Below are positions 8,313 to 17,005 of a DNA stretch of 64,000 nt, one piece after another; position 1 is the first letter of the stretch, and every line of letters starts with the position of its first letter. Source of the DNA: Minicystis rosea (GTDB taxonomy: Bacteria > Myxococcota_A > Polyangia > Polyangiales > Polyangiaceae); assembly GCA_001931535.1 (NCBI GenBank), contig CP016211.1, positions 9,223,703-9,287,702 on the forward strand, written 5' to 3'. The notes under the pieces are model-generated. The model searched no databases, had not been told where the DNA came from, and saw nothing but the letters and a program-made list of their open reading frames with translations. A program made the position numbers and the translations under genes.

Positions 8313-9020
8313 ATGGAGCGGTTACCATCGCGGCGCTCCCTCATGACCGAACGATCTCGACTGCAAAAGCTCGGCGGCGGCGCCTTCATCGCCGCCGGGA
8401 TCCTCTTCGCGGCGACGGCTGCCCTGGGGCTCGCGGCGGGCCCGCCGCCCTCGAATGGGACGGCGATCCTCGCGTGGGCCGCGTCGGAGCGGACGCTCCT
8501 CGCGATCGCCAACGAGCTGTCGTTCTTCGCGGCCCTGTCCCTGGTGCCGGCGGTGCCCGCGCTCTACCGGCGCGTCGTCGACACGGACGAGATCAAGGCG
8601 ATGGTGGGCTGCGGGATCATCGCGGCCACCATCCCGATCCTCCTCGTGCTGTGCATCGTCCACGGGCGGCTCGTGTATCCGGTGTTCGGCCTCCGCATCG
8701 GCACAGCGCCGATCGCGGAGCTGGTCGTCACCGTGCTCTACGGTGGCGCGCACGCCGCGAGCATCTTGATGGGCATCGCGACCTTCGTTTTGAGCCTGGG
8801 ATTGATGCGCCTCCCGGGCGGGAAGCCCGCCGCATACCTCGGCGTGGTGGCAGCCGTCATGGATGTCATCGGGGCGTATCCCGATACGATCGGGCCGCGC
8901 TTGGCGTTCGCGTGCCAGGCGCTGTCTTCTTCATGGTTTCTGGTCGTGGGCGCGACGGTGCGCCGCGAGCCCGTACGCCCCGGCTCTCCGGCGCGCGCGA
9001 CATCGTCCGACAGCGCATGA
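8313..9020 (+). CDS. DUF4386-like integral membrane protein
   Basis: About 235 residues with six or so hydrophobic helices: GGGAFIAAGILFAATAALGL, LAIANELSFFAALSLVPAVPAL, GCGIIAATIPILLVLCIVHG, APIAELVVTVLYGG, ILMGIATFVLSLGL and YLGVVAAVMDVIGAY. The arrangement, with polar residues within the second helix, resembles DUF4386 proteins, which have no known function. The start at 8313 has AAGGG eight bases upstream; ATG 8343 (MTERSRLQ) is an alternative with a weaker site. It is monocistronic and lies next to a transposase remnant. The C-terminal 25 residues are polar. Confidence 0.75.
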   Translation: MERLPSRRSLMTERSRLQKLGGGAFIAAGILFAATAALGLAAGPPPSNGTAILAWAASERTLLAIANELSFFAALSLVPAVPALYRRVVDTDEIKAMVGCGIIAATIPILLVLCIVHGRLVYPVFGLRIGTAPIAELVVTVLYGGAHAASILMGIATFVLSLGLMRLPGGKPAAYLGVVAAVMDVIGAYPDTIGPRLAFACQALSSSWFLVVGATVRREPVRPGSPARATSSDSA

Positions 9021-9077
9021 CGGCGCCGCGACGAGCAGCGCGGCTCCGGCGAGGCGAGGGATCGAGAGGATCGGGAA

Positions 9078-9110
9078 GGCGCGCCCCGCCGGATCAGCGG
9101 GAGGCGCGCC
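9078..9110. terminator. Terminator-like hairpin between convergent genes
   Basis: GGCGCGCCCCGC and GCGGGAGGCGCGCC form an imperfect GC-rich stem with a short GGATCA-containing loop. It lies between the membrane gene ending at 9020 and the minus-strand unit ending at 9121, so it could stop transcription from both sides. There is no T-tract. Confidence 0.45.
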
Positions 9111-9120
9111 GAGGATACGC

Positions 9121-9264
9121 TCAGGCCAGGTGCGCGGTCTCCTCGGTGACCTGGCCGGCGAGATCGGCGACGTCGATCTCGAGCGAGGGCGAGGGCGCGC
9201 TGGCGCCGGTGGTGTAGACCCAGTGGTGCGGGTCCAGCGGGGAACGCTGCTGGTAGCCGCTCAC
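9121..9264 (-). CDS. 47-residue small protein coupled to the aldo/keto reductase
   Basis: GTG 9264 overlaps the reductase stop (GTGA). The frame MSGYQQRSPLDPHHWVYTTG...TEETAHLA uses G or C in the third position of nearly every codon (only CGT and GAT differ), the pattern of the real genes here and unlike chance sequence. It has no signal peptide or membrane segment; the C-terminal half is acidic and helical. I do not know a family. It could be a genuine small partner protein or a surviving piece of a larger gene. The same frame is open far upstream, antiparallel to nothing coding, but that part is out of frame inside the reductase gene. Confidence 0.5.
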   Translation of the reverse strand: MSGYQQRSPLDPHHWVYTTGASAPSPSLEIDVADLAGQVTEETAHLA

Positions 9265-10175
9265 AGCACGTCGCGCCGCGGCAGCCCGTACGACGTGCGG
9301 ACCTCGTCGAGGAGCGCGTACGGGTAGCCGCGGTCGAATGCGCCGTCGAGAACGGCGAGATCGTCGGGCGCGAGCGAGAGCTCCGTGAGCGTCGCCTCGA
9401 GGTGCGCGGCGGTGCGCGCGCCGAGAACGGGCAGGACGCCCTTCGCCTGTACCCATGCGATCGCGACGGCCGCCGGATCGCAGCCGCGTGTCGCCGCGAT
9501 CGTGGCGAGGCGCGCGTCTTTCAGCACCGTGCCGCCGCCGAGCGGCGACCAAGCCATCATCGTCATGCCGCGCGCTCTCGTGAGTGGGAGGTGCTCGCGC
9601 TCGATGCTGCGCTCGCCGAGGTGGTACTGCATCTGCAGCGCGACGAGCGGCGTCGTGCCACGTGCGTCTGCGATCGCCGCGCCGGCCGCAACGCGCCACG
9701 CGGGAAAGTTCGACAGCCCCGCGTGCACGATCTTGCCCTCGCGCGACAGGTCGTCGAGCCCGCGCACGATCTCCTCCATCGGCGTGACACCGTCGTCGAG
9801 GTGAGCGAGGTAGAGGTCGATGCGATCGGTGCGCAGGCGGCGCAGGCTGCTCTCGACCTCGTCGCGCATCGCGCCGCGGTGGCAGCCGACGCGGCGCGCC
9901 GGAGACGTTGCATCGGTGGGCCGCGCGTACTTCGTACACACGACGAACGCGTCGCGGCCGAGGTCGCGCAGGAAGTCGCCGAGCAGCTCCTCGGCGTGAC
10001 CGCCGAGGTACGCGTTCGACGCGTCGAAGAGCGTGCCGCCCGCCTCCGCGAAGCGCACGAGCGCGCGCCGCGCCTCCGCGTCGTCCACGCCGGACGGCGT
10101 CTTGCCGAGGCGCGCGGTGCCGAGGGCGAGCGACGAGACGCGCAGCCCGGTGTTGCCGAGAAAGGTGGTCTTCAT
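9261..10175 (-). CDS. Aldo/keto reductase
   Basis: A 304-residue cytosolic NADPH-dependent oxidoreductase with the AKR TIM-barrel pattern. The catalytic tetrad is visible: Asp51 and Tyr56 (DASNAY), Lys82 (TKYA) and His125 (YLAHLDD). The NADP-binding end (AIAWVQAKGVLPVLGARTAAHLEATL) is present. The start is ATG 10175 in MKTTFLGNTGLRVSSLALGT, the usual opening. It is divergent from an HxlR-type regulator 28 bases away, which probably controls it. The native substrate is not predictable; relatives reduce aldehydes and ketones. Its stop overlaps the start of a 47-residue ORF. Confidence 0.95.
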   Translation of the reverse strand: MKTTFLGNTGLRVSSLALGTARLGKTPSGVDDAEARRALVRFAEAGGTLFDASNAYLGGHAEELLGDFLRDLGRDAFVVCTKYARPTDATSPARRVGCHRGAMRDEVESSLRRLRTDRIDLYLAHLDDGVTPMEEIVRGLDDLSREGKIVHAGLSNFPAWRVAAGAAIADARGTTPLVALQMQYHLGERSIEREHLPLTRARGMTMMAWSPLGGGTVLKDARLATIAATRGCDPAAVAIAWVQAKGVLPVLGARTAAHLEATLTELSLAPDDLAVLDGAFDRGYPYALLDEVRTSYGLPRRDVL

Positions 10176-10203
10176 GCTCTCGATGTGGGACGGAGCGAGC
10201 GAG

Positions 10204-10569
10204 ATGGGAAGAACGCACCTCGCGGCAAGCCACTCACCTGCAGGTAAGGCCTGCCTTGGGCCGCACGGCTCCGCGGTGCGCGTCCGCGAGGCGCTCGCGC
10301 TGCTCGGTGGGCGGTGGAAGCTCGACATCGTCTTCCTGCTCTTCGAGCGCGAGGTGCGCCGCTTCGCCGACCTCGAGCGCGCGCTCGACGGCGTCTCCCC
10401 GAAGGTGCTCGCACAGCAGCTCCGCGCCCTCGAGCGCGACGGCGTCGTGAGCCGCACCGTGCACGCCGAGGTGCCGCCGCGCGTCGAGTACCGCCTCACG
10501 GAGCACGGCCGCGCGCTCCAGCCGGCGCTGCGCGCGCTACGCGACTGGATGCGCGGCGGAGCACCCTAG
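10204..10569 (+). CDS. HxlR-family winged-helix transcription regulator
   Basis: A 121-residue protein. The HxlR core reads ALALLGGRWKLDIVFLLFEREVRRFADLERAL..VSPKVLAQQLRALERDGVVSRTV, then the wing PPRVEYRLTEHGRAL. ATG 10204 has GGAG eight bases upstream. Cys24 in the N-terminal segment (GKACLGPHGS) sits where many HxlR proteins have a redox- or aldehyde-sensing Cys. Such regulators typically control a divergent reductase, which fits the aldo/keto reductase on the other side of a 28-base gap, where the operator must lie. Confidence 0.93.
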   Translation: MGRTHLAASHSPAGKACLGPHGSAVRVREALALLGGRWKLDIVFLLFEREVRRFADLERALDGVSPKVLAQQLRALERDGVVSRTVHAEVPPRVEYRLTEHGRALQPALRALRDWMRGGAP

Positions 10570-10773
10570 TGCCGCGCGCCCGAAGCTCCGTCAGGAGCTC
10601 GGGCCTCGGCGCCAGCGCGCGGCTTCTTCGCTCGAGCGCGACGGCGACGCGATCACCGGATCACGCACGCGCGCTTCGGGGCGCCGGTCCAGCGCCCTTT
10701 TGCCGAAGTCGGGATCCACGTTATGGTCCCCACCGTCGGGCTCGCCGAGAGTCGAGGCTCGGAGCATCTGGAA

Positions 10774-11151
10774 ATGCCATCCACGCCACCATCGGCAGGA
10801 GCCGTCACCGAGAAGCGCTGGCGTGGCGTCCTCTCAGGGCTGTTCTCGGAAAGCGCGCCGCTCGATCTCCGCCTCATCGGTCGCACACTGCTCCACGCCG
10901 TGCTCAGCGGGCTCGTCGCCGTGCTCTTCGTGGGCGCGCTCGAGTTGGTGGAAGATCTCCTCCTCGGCTACGCGCGCCTCCGCGCGCACGGCGAGAGCGT
11001 CCTCGGTCACGAGCCCGAGCGCGGCGCGGTGCGCCTCTGGCTGTTGCCGCTGATCCCCGCGCTCCGTGCCCGGCGCGCGGAGCACGTGCACGCGGCCGCC
11101 GTGATACCGCGCGCGGTACGAGTCGCGCGAGCCTTGCACAATCCGGCGTGA
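10774..11151 (+). pseudogene. Truncated ClC-type chloride channel remnant
   Basis: The frame contains SAPLDLRLIGRTLLHAVLSGLVAVLFVGALELVEDLLLGYARLRAHGE in overlapping parts, which resembles the N-terminal first helix region of ClC chloride channel/antiporter proteins of myxobacteria. It ends after about 125 residues without the Ser, Glu and Tyr ion-pathway motifs of the family, and the last 40 residues are Arg-rich out-of-frame-like sequence. A full ClC has 400 or more residues, so this is a remnant. An upstream ATG at 10723 in the same frame would add 17 residues. Confidence 0.5.
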
Positions 11152-11330
11152 TCCCGCACGCCGGGCGCGCGTGAGCGCCGCGGATGGCGGCATTTTCGTG
11201 GATCGCGCGCTGGCCCGCGCCGTGCTCTGAGAGGCAGCGAGCCGTCATCGACGCTCACCCGACCCGAGCCCGACGGCTCCCGCTGCGCGCCTGTTCGCGA
11301 TCGGCGGAGCTGCGTCCCGAGGTAGCCGCC

Positions 11331-12815
11331 ATGCGCATCGCGATCATTTGCACGTATACACACCCCACCCGACTCCGGCTCAAAGAGCGATCGGTCATGC
11401 AATCGTGGGTCGGCGAGCTGCTCGCCGCGCTCTGCCCGCCCGATGCGGAGATCGAGATCTACAACGAGAAGGAGACCGACATCCCGCTCGATCGGGACTG
11501 GGACATCGTCTTCTTCTCGTACCTGCACGCGTATTACGAGCACACCAAGGTCCTCTCCGCGCTGCTGCGCCGGCGCGGCATCACCACCGTCGCCGGCGGG
11601 CGGCACGCGAGCCACTACGTGGCCGACGCCGAGCGCTGGTTCGACGCGGTGGTGGTGGGCGATCCGGAGGCCAACGTGCCCGCGCTCTTCGCCGACTTCG
11701 CGCGCGGCGAGCTGAAGAAGCGGTACACGCTGGCGGCGGTCGCGCCCGCGCAGATCCCGGCCTGGCGCTACGACCTCGTCGACTACGCGCAGAACAAGGT
11801 CCGCCTCCCGGCGATCGAGGCCTCGCGCGGTTGCCCGTTCACTTGCAACTTCTGCGTGCTCACCGGCTGGGAGCGGTATCGCTACCGGCCCGTCGCCGAC
11901 GTGGTGCGCGACATCGAGCACCACATGCGGTTCAACGAGAACTACTTCGGCGTGCTCGACAACGCCTTCGGCTTCGTCGACAACAACCTCGGCGGCTCGC
12001 CCAAATACCTGCGCGAGCTGTGCGACGCGCTCATCCCGCTGAAGAAGTCCTGGGGCTGCTCGCTCACCTGGAACGTGCTGCAGGACGAGGACCTCGTGCG
12101 GCACATGGCCCGCGCGGGTTGCCGCTACGTGTACACCGGGCTGGAGTCGCTCGATCCGGACTCCATCGCTTCGATGAACAAGGGCCAGAACCGTCTCAAG
12201 GAGACGGGGACCACGCTCCGTCGCGTCTTCGAGGCCGGCATCCTCGCGAGCTTCGGCCTGCTGGTCGGATCGGACGGCGACACCGACGCGTACCTCGAGC
12301 GGTTGCCGGAGTACGTCGACGAGCTCGGCACGGCGGCGGTCACGTTCCTCGGCATCGTGTGCCCGTACCCCGAGACGCCGTTCTTCGAGACGGTCGCGCG
12401 TGAAGGGCGGCTCCTGCCGGGCGCGACCTCGCGCGACTTCGACGGCTACACGCTCTGCCACCGGCCGAAGAAGCTCGATCCGAGCGCCACGGTGGAGCAC
12501 TTCAAGCGCCTCTGCCAAGAGCTGGGATCGTTCTCGAGCCTGGCGAAGCATACGTGGGCGCAGCTCAAGCTGAGCAGCGCGCCCCGCTACCGCGCCGCCA
12601 TCCTCAACGGCGCCATCGAGCGCCGATCGATCATCGCGCCGCTCGCCAACCCGGCGCGCACGTTCATCGCGGGGCAGGATCCGATCGAGCCCTGGGACGT
12701 CGCCCGCATGGCCGAGCTCGGGATCGAGCCGCAGCGCATCGACACGGTGTTGCCGCGCGAGCAGACCGTCCGCCTGCAGATCCGCGCGCCCCGCGCGGTG
12801 AAGGAGGCCGCGTGA
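11331..12815 (+). CDS. B12-binding-domain radical SAM protein
   Basis: A 494-residue protein. Residues 1-140 form a Rossmann-like cobalamin-binding domain (MRIAIICTYTHPTRLRLKE...ITTVAGGRHASHY...VVVGDPEANVPAL). The radical SAM cluster motif CPFTCNFC gives Cys168, Cys172 and Cys175. A GLESLDPDSI strand typical of class B members follows near residue 270. GAGGTAG precedes ATG 11331. Class B radical SAM enzymes use cobalamin for C-methylation or other C-C chemistry, though some (for example OxsB) do rearrangements. No His of a base-on motif is obvious. Its stop overlaps the next desaturase gene, so the substrate may be a fatty acyl chain; that is inference from context. Confidence 0.92.
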   Translation: MRIAIICTYTHPTRLRLKERSVMQSWVGELLAALCPPDAEIEIYNEKETDIPLDRDWDIVFFSYLHAYYEHTKVLSALLRRRGITTVAGGRHASHYVADAERWFDAVVVGDPEANVPALFADFARGELKKRYTLAAVAPAQIPAWRYDLVDYAQNKVRLPAIEASRGCPFTCNFCVLTGWERYRYRPVADVVRDIEHHMRFNENYFGVLDNAFGFVDNNLGGSPKYLRELCDALIPLKKSWGCSLTWNVLQDEDLVRHMARAGCRYVYTGLESLDPDSIASMNKGQNRLKETGTTLRRVFEAGILASFGLLVGSDGDTDAYLERLPEYVDELGTAAVTFLGIVCPYPETPFFETVAREGRLLPGATSRDFDGYTLCHRPKKLDPSATVEHFKRLCQELGSFSSLAKHTWAQLKLSSAPRYRAAILNGAIERRSIIAPLANPARTFIAGQDPIEPWDVARMAELGIEPQRIDTVLPREQTVRLQIRAPRAVKEAA

Positions 12816-13678
12816 CCGCCGCACCTCGACCCGCCCTCGCGGCTCCGGCGACCGGCGCCGCGATCGAAGCCGACGCGCCCACCAAGCCGCAGCTCGCCTG
12901 GGCCAAGCACGTCCCCCTCCTCGCCACACACGCGATGTGCCTCGCCGCCTTCTGGACCGGCGCGAGCACACGAGATCTCCTCGTCTGCGCGGCCCTCTTC
13001 TACGTGCGGATGTTCGGCGTCTCCGCCGGCTATCACCGCTACTTCTCGCACCGCGCCTTCAAGACCAGCCGCGCGTTCCAGCTCGTCCTCGCGGTCCTGG
13101 CTTCCTCCAGCGCGCAGCGAGGGGTGCTCTGGTGGGCGAACCACCACCGGCACCACCACCGCGCGTCCGATCAGCCGGACGACCTCCACTCTCCGCGGCA
13201 GCGCGGCTTCGTTTGGGCCCACATCGGGTGGCTCTTCTCCACGCGCTGCGACGAGACCGATCTCCGCGCGGTCCGCGATTTCGCCCGCTATCCCGAGCTC
13301 CGCTTCCTCGACCGATACGAGATGCTCGTCCCCCTCGCGCTCGCGGTGACTCTCTATCTCGCGGGCGGCCCGTCGCTCGTCGTCTGGGGCTTCTTCATCA
13401 GCACGGTGCTCGTCTGGCACAGCTCGTTCACCATCAACTCGATCCACCACATGTTCGGATCGCGTCGCTACGAGACTGCGGACGACAGCCGCAACAACTG
13501 GTTTCTCGCCGTCTTCGTCTCCTGCGGCGAGGGCTTTCACAACAACCATCATCACCGCCCGCACACGGCCAACTTCGGTCGGGCCTTCTGGGAGATCGAC
13601 GTCACGTATCGCGTGCTCCAGCTCCTCTCCCTCGTGGGGCTCGTGTGGGATCTACGCGAAGACCGCTCCAAGACCTGA
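12812..13678 (+). CDS. Membrane fatty acid desaturase (delta-9 acyl-CoA desaturase type)
   Basis: A 288-residue membrane desaturase. The three His boxes are HRYFSH (residues 75-80), HHRHHH (111-116) and HNNHHH (243-248), the pattern of stearoyl-CoA/delta-9 enzymes (HxxxxH, HxxHH, HNxHH). These boxes hold the diiron centre. Hydrophobic helices flank them. GTG 12812 is preceded by AGGAGG and overlaps the radical SAM stop by four bases, so the two are coupled. The expected reaction is O2-dependent insertion of a cis double bond in a long-chain acyl substrate; the regiochemistry may differ in this operon. Confidence 0.95.
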   Translation: MTAAPRPALAAPATGAAIEADAPTKPQLAWAKHVPLLATHAMCLAAFWTGASTRDLLVCAALFYVRMFGVSAGYHRYFSHRAFKTSRAFQLVLAVLASSSAQRGVLWWANHHRHHHRASDQPDDLHSPRQRGFVWAHIGWLFSTRCDETDLRAVRDFARYPELRFLDRYEMLVPLALAVTLYLAGGPSLVVWGFFISTVLVWHSSFTINSIHHMFGSRRYETADDSRNNWFLAVFVSCGEGFHNNHHHRPHTANFGRAFWEIDVTYRVLQLLSLVGLVWDLREDRSKT

Positions 13679-13722
13679 CGACCGCCCGGCGGCAATCACC
13701 GCTGGAGCACGAGGAGAAAACC

Positions 13723-14871
13723 ATGCTCGACACCGATCGTGTGAGCTCTCCCGAGAGCCCCCGAGACACCCGCGCGCTCTCCGACGAAGAGCGCCTGCGC
13801 CGATTCGGCGAGGAGCTCGACGCGCTCCGCCGCCGCACGCTCGACGAGGTCGGCGCCGAGGACGTGGAGCACGTGCGCGGGCTCCGGCGCCTCTCGCGTC
13901 GGCTAAAGGTGCTGGGCCGCGTGCTCATTCACGTGAGCCCCGAGCCGCTGAGCTTCCTCGCGGGCGTCACGTCGCTCTGGATTCACCGCCAGCTCGAGGC
14001 GCTCGAGATCGGTCATCCGGTGTTGCACGGCGCGTACGACAGGATCGAGGGCGCGGAGGACCTCTCCTCCCGGACGTTTCGCTGGGAGACGCTCATGGAC
14101 GAGGAGGCGTGGCGCGTCACCCACAATGCCAAGCACCACGGCTACACCAACGTGGCTGGCAAGGATCCGGATCTCCACTGGGGCCCGGTGCGCCTGACCG
14201 AAGAGACGCCTCATCGCACGATGCATTTCTTCCAAGTCCCCTTTTCGTTCGGCGTGCTGTCTCCGAATCTCGGTCTCTTGATGGCTTGGCACGTGACCGG
14301 CCTCGACGAGCTGTACTTCGGCGCGGGGCGCCCAAAGGATCTCGGCCTGATGGCGGGCGGGGAGCGCGACGCGTGGAGGCGCGCGCTCCGCAAGTACGCG
14401 CCTTACCTGTTCTGGAACTACGTCTTCTTTCCGGCGCTGGCAGGCCCGATGTTCTGGAAGGTCATGCTCGGCAACTACCTGGCAGAGACCATGCGCGACG
14501 CCTATACGGCCGCGACGATCTACTGCAACCACGTCGGTGAGGACGTCGAGAGCTACGCCGACGAAGCCGGGCCTCCGCGCGGGCGCGGCGCTTGGTATGC
14601 GCGGCAGGTCGCGTCCACGAACAACCTCGAGGTGAGCCGTCCGCTCTCGATCCTCTGCGGAGGCCTCGACCGGCACATCGAACATCACCTCTTCCCCACG
14701 CTCCCACCGGAGCGCCTGCGCCGCATGGCTCCCGAGGTGCGCGCCATCTGCGAGCGATACGGAGTCTCGTACAAGACCGATACGTGGGGACGAACGCTGA
14801 AGAAGGCACTCACCCGCGTGGCCAGCCTCGCGCGCCCCGGCCCCAGGGATCGGCGCCGCGCGGCGGCGTAA
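13723..14871 (+). CDS. Second membrane fatty acid desaturase (linoleoyl-CoA/FADS2-like type)
   Basis: A 382-residue desaturase of a different subfamily from its neighbour. The His motifs are HPVLHGAYD (His98, His102), HNAKHHG (His134, His138, His139) and HIEHH (His318, His321, His322), the arrangement of front-end/linoleoyl-CoA desaturases, without a fused cytochrome b5 domain. Residues 1-60 are a charged helical extension (RRFGEELDALRRRTLDEVG). GAGGAGAAAACC precedes ATG 13723. It is 44 bases behind the first desaturase. Two successive desaturations, or desaturation plus hydroxylation or epoxidation, are plausible within the operon. Confidence 0.95.
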   Translation: MLDTDRVSSPESPRDTRALSDEERLRRFGEELDALRRRTLDEVGAEDVEHVRGLRRLSRRLKVLGRVLIHVSPEPLSFLAGVTSLWIHRQLEALEIGHPVLHGAYDRIEGAEDLSSRTFRWETLMDEEAWRVTHNAKHHGYTNVAGKDPDLHWGPVRLTEETPHRTMHFFQVPFSFGVLSPNLGLLMAWHVTGLDELYFGAGRPKDLGLMAGGERDAWRRALRKYAPYLFWNYVFFPALAGPMFWKVMLGNYLAETMRDAYTAATIYCNHVGEDVESYADEAGPPRGRGAWYARQVASTNNLEVSRPLSILCGGLDRHIEHHLFPTLPPERLRRMAPEVRAICERYGVSYKTDTWGRTLKKALTRVASLARPGPRDRRRAAA

Positions 14872-14926
14872 TCGGCGCTCTCTCGGCCAGGCAATCGCTT
14901 CACTTCGTCACGAAAAGGATCTCCCC

Positions 14927-16168
14927 ATGACCACCATCGGAATCGTCGGCGCGGGCATCGCGGGCTTGCACCTCGCGCTCCATCTGCAGAGAAACGGTAT
15001 CTCGGTCACGCTCTACACCGACCGCACGCCGGACGAGATGCGGGCCGCGCGCCTGCCCGCGACCTCGGGGTTCACCGGCGTGAGCCGGCTCCGGGACGCC
15101 GCGCTCGGGGTCGACCACTGGGACGAGCCCGAGAACCATACGGCACAGGCGCGCTTCCGGATCGCCTCCGACCTGCCGCTCGGCTTCACGAGCAAGGTGC
15201 CGCTGCCGGGCCTGTACATCGACATGCGGCTCTATCTCCCCCGCGCCATGGAGGACTTCGCCGCGCGCGGCGGTGAGATCGTCATCGCTCCCTGCCGCCC
15301 GGAAGACGTGGGCCGGCTCGCGGGGCGCCACGCGCTCGTGATCGTCGCGACCGGGCGCGGCGGCCTCTCCGAGATGTTCCCGCGCATGCCCGAATGGTCT
15401 CCCTACGATGCGCCTCAGCGCCGGCTCCTCGGCGGGCTGTTCCGCGGGATCCAACTGCCGCGCCCGTTCGAGTTCGGGTTCAACATCGTCCCTGGGGCCG
15501 GCGAGATCTTCGAGCTGCAGATGATCACGCGACACGGGCCTACGCCGGCGCTGCTCGTCGAGGCCATCCCCGGCGGGCCCCTCGAGCCGCTCACCCACCT
15601 GCGCTACGAAGACGATCCGGCCGCGTTCTCCCGGGCGCTGCTCGCGGCCCTGCGCGAGCACGTGCCGGACACCTACGCGCGGATCGATCCGGCCGAATTC
15701 GCACCCACGGGCCCGCTCGACGTGCTCACGGGCGCTGTCGTCCCCACCGCGCGCCGCGCCTTCATCCCGCTCGACGATGGACGGTTCGCGATGGCGCTCG
15801 GCGACGCGCACGTCGCGTTCGACCCGATCACGGGCCAGGGCGCCAACACCGCTTCTCGCTCGGCATGGCGGATGGGAGAGCTCGTGACCGAGCACGCCCG
15901 CGCCGGCAAGCCGTTCGACGAGGCCTTTTGCAAGCAGGCCGAAGAGCAGCTCTGGAGCGCCGCCCGCGCGGCGTGCGCGTGGACCAACGCCGCCTTGCAG
16001 CCGCCGCCGCCGCACGTCATCGGCCTGTTCTTCGCGGCGTCGCAGAGCCAGGCCATCGCCGACGCGTTCACGAACAACTTCCTCTATCCAGATCGTCAGT
16101 GGGAAGTGCTCCGCTCGCCGGAGGCGACGGAGGCCTTCCTCGCGGGCGCGACCGCGCTGGCGGCTTGA
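14927..16168 (+). CDS. StyA-like FAD-dependent monooxygenase
   Basis: A 413-residue flavoprotein resembling styrene monooxygenase StyA. The N-terminus has the dinucleotide-binding motif GAGIAG (residues 8-13). A short second motif RFAMALGDAHVAFDPITGQGAN matches the FAD ribityl-binding GD...P..GQGAN region. StyA enzymes are group E flavin monooxygenases that epoxidise alkenes using FADH2 supplied by a separate reductase; no StyB-like reductase is next to it. It is the last gene of the radical SAM-desaturase operon, 55 bases downstream of the second desaturase, with AAGGA before the start. Epoxidation of a double bond introduced by the desaturases is an attractive but unproven role. Confidence 0.9.
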   Translation: MTTIGIVGAGIAGLHLALHLQRNGISVTLYTDRTPDEMRAARLPATSGFTGVSRLRDAALGVDHWDEPENHTAQARFRIASDLPLGFTSKVPLPGLYIDMRLYLPRAMEDFAARGGEIVIAPCRPEDVGRLAGRHALVIVATGRGGLSEMFPRMPEWSPYDAPQRRLLGGLFRGIQLPRPFEFGFNIVPGAGEIFELQMITRHGPTPALLVEAIPGGPLEPLTHLRYEDDPAAFSRALLAALREHVPDTYARIDPAEFAPTGPLDVLTGAVVPTARRAFIPLDDGRFAMALGDAHVAFDPITGQGANTASRSAWRMGELVTEHARAGKPFDEAFCKQAEEQLWSAARAACAWTNAALQPPPPHVIGLFFAASQSQAIADAFTNNFLYPDRQWEVLRSPEATEAFLAGATALAA

Positions 16169-16259
16169 TCGGCGAGCTCGAGACACCACCTCTCCGGCGT
16201 CACGCCTGGAAGAAGGGGCGATGAGCCGACACCTGAAGCCGCGAGCCCCTACGGCACGT

Positions 16260-16919
16260 TCATCGATTCACGGCTTGCCGCCAGAGGTCGTCCAATTGGC
16301 GGTCCGTCGCGAAGACCTCGTCGACGGCGGGATCCTCTTCGAGGACGCGAAGCACGTCCTTTGCGCCGCGCCAACGGCTGCCGTTGATCACCTCGACGAG
16401 CGCTGCGAGCTGCTCGATCGCATGGTCCTCGGGCCCACGCCAGGCGACGAGCCGTTTCGCTGAAAGACCCGCGAGGAACGCACGCGCCACATCTCGTCCG
16501 GAAAGCCGCGGTATCTCGGCGCGGTGGACCTGCTTGGCGGCGCCCGATCGGGCGCGGAACACGCCCGTGCCTCCGGTGTGGTCGGGGCTGATGACATGCC
16601 GGGGCTCGCCGACCTCGAGGACATCCTCGCCGGTCAGGTAGAGCTCATCCGAAGCGGTCACGCGAAGACCCGGCTCTTCGCGGGCGAGCCGCTGGAGCGC
16701 ACCGAGAAGAATGGCGAAGTCGGCCTCGCTGTCGTCGCGAAACAAGATTTGCACGAAGCCGTGCAACGGCTCGTCATCGCTCGGCTCCAACGCGATCAGC
16801 CCCAGGTTTTTCGCCGCCTCGAAGCTGCCCTGCAGAACCCGTCCTGCCTTCTTCCTGATCTCGACGGGAACCGGCCCACCTTCTCGCCACGCGATCTCGA
16901 AATGCAGATTCCAGCTCAC
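16260..16919 (-). CDS. Hypothetical cytosolic protein
   Basis: A 219-residue protein starting at GTG 16919 (SWNLHFEIAWREGG), seven bases after GAGG; an in-frame GTG at 16937 has no ribosome site. It has no signal or membrane segment. The N-terminal third is beta-rich; the middle (PRHVISPDHTGGTGVFRA) contains a His-Thr-Gly stretch; the C-terminal third is helical. I do not recognise a family. Some contact-dependent or immunity-like proteins look like this, but nothing here supports that. It is convergent with the StyA-like gene, 91 bases away. Confidence 0.78.
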   Translation of the reverse strand: MSWNLHFEIAWREGGPVPVEIRKKAGRVLQGSFEAAKNLGLIALEPSDDEPLHGFVQILFRDDSEADFAILLGALQRLAREEPGLRVTASDELYLTGEDVLEVGEPRHVISPDHTGGTGVFRARSGAAKQVHRAEIPRLSGRDVARAFLAGLSAKRLVAWRGPEDHAIEQLAALVEVINGSRWRGAKDVLRVLEEDPAVDEVFATDRQLDDLWRQAVNR

Positions 16920-17005
16920 GGCTCGCCTCGCAAGCACGGGGCTTTCGGGGACGTCAAGGCCCGGCGCTTGACCTGTCTGCGGCTTGCGGGTTCAAGCTCT
17001 GCGCC

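Noticed and set aside
9121..10233. 370-residue minus ORF covering the aldo/keto reductase in another frame
   Set aside because: Only its last 47 codons, after the reductase stop, look coding; the rest is a shadow of the reductase.
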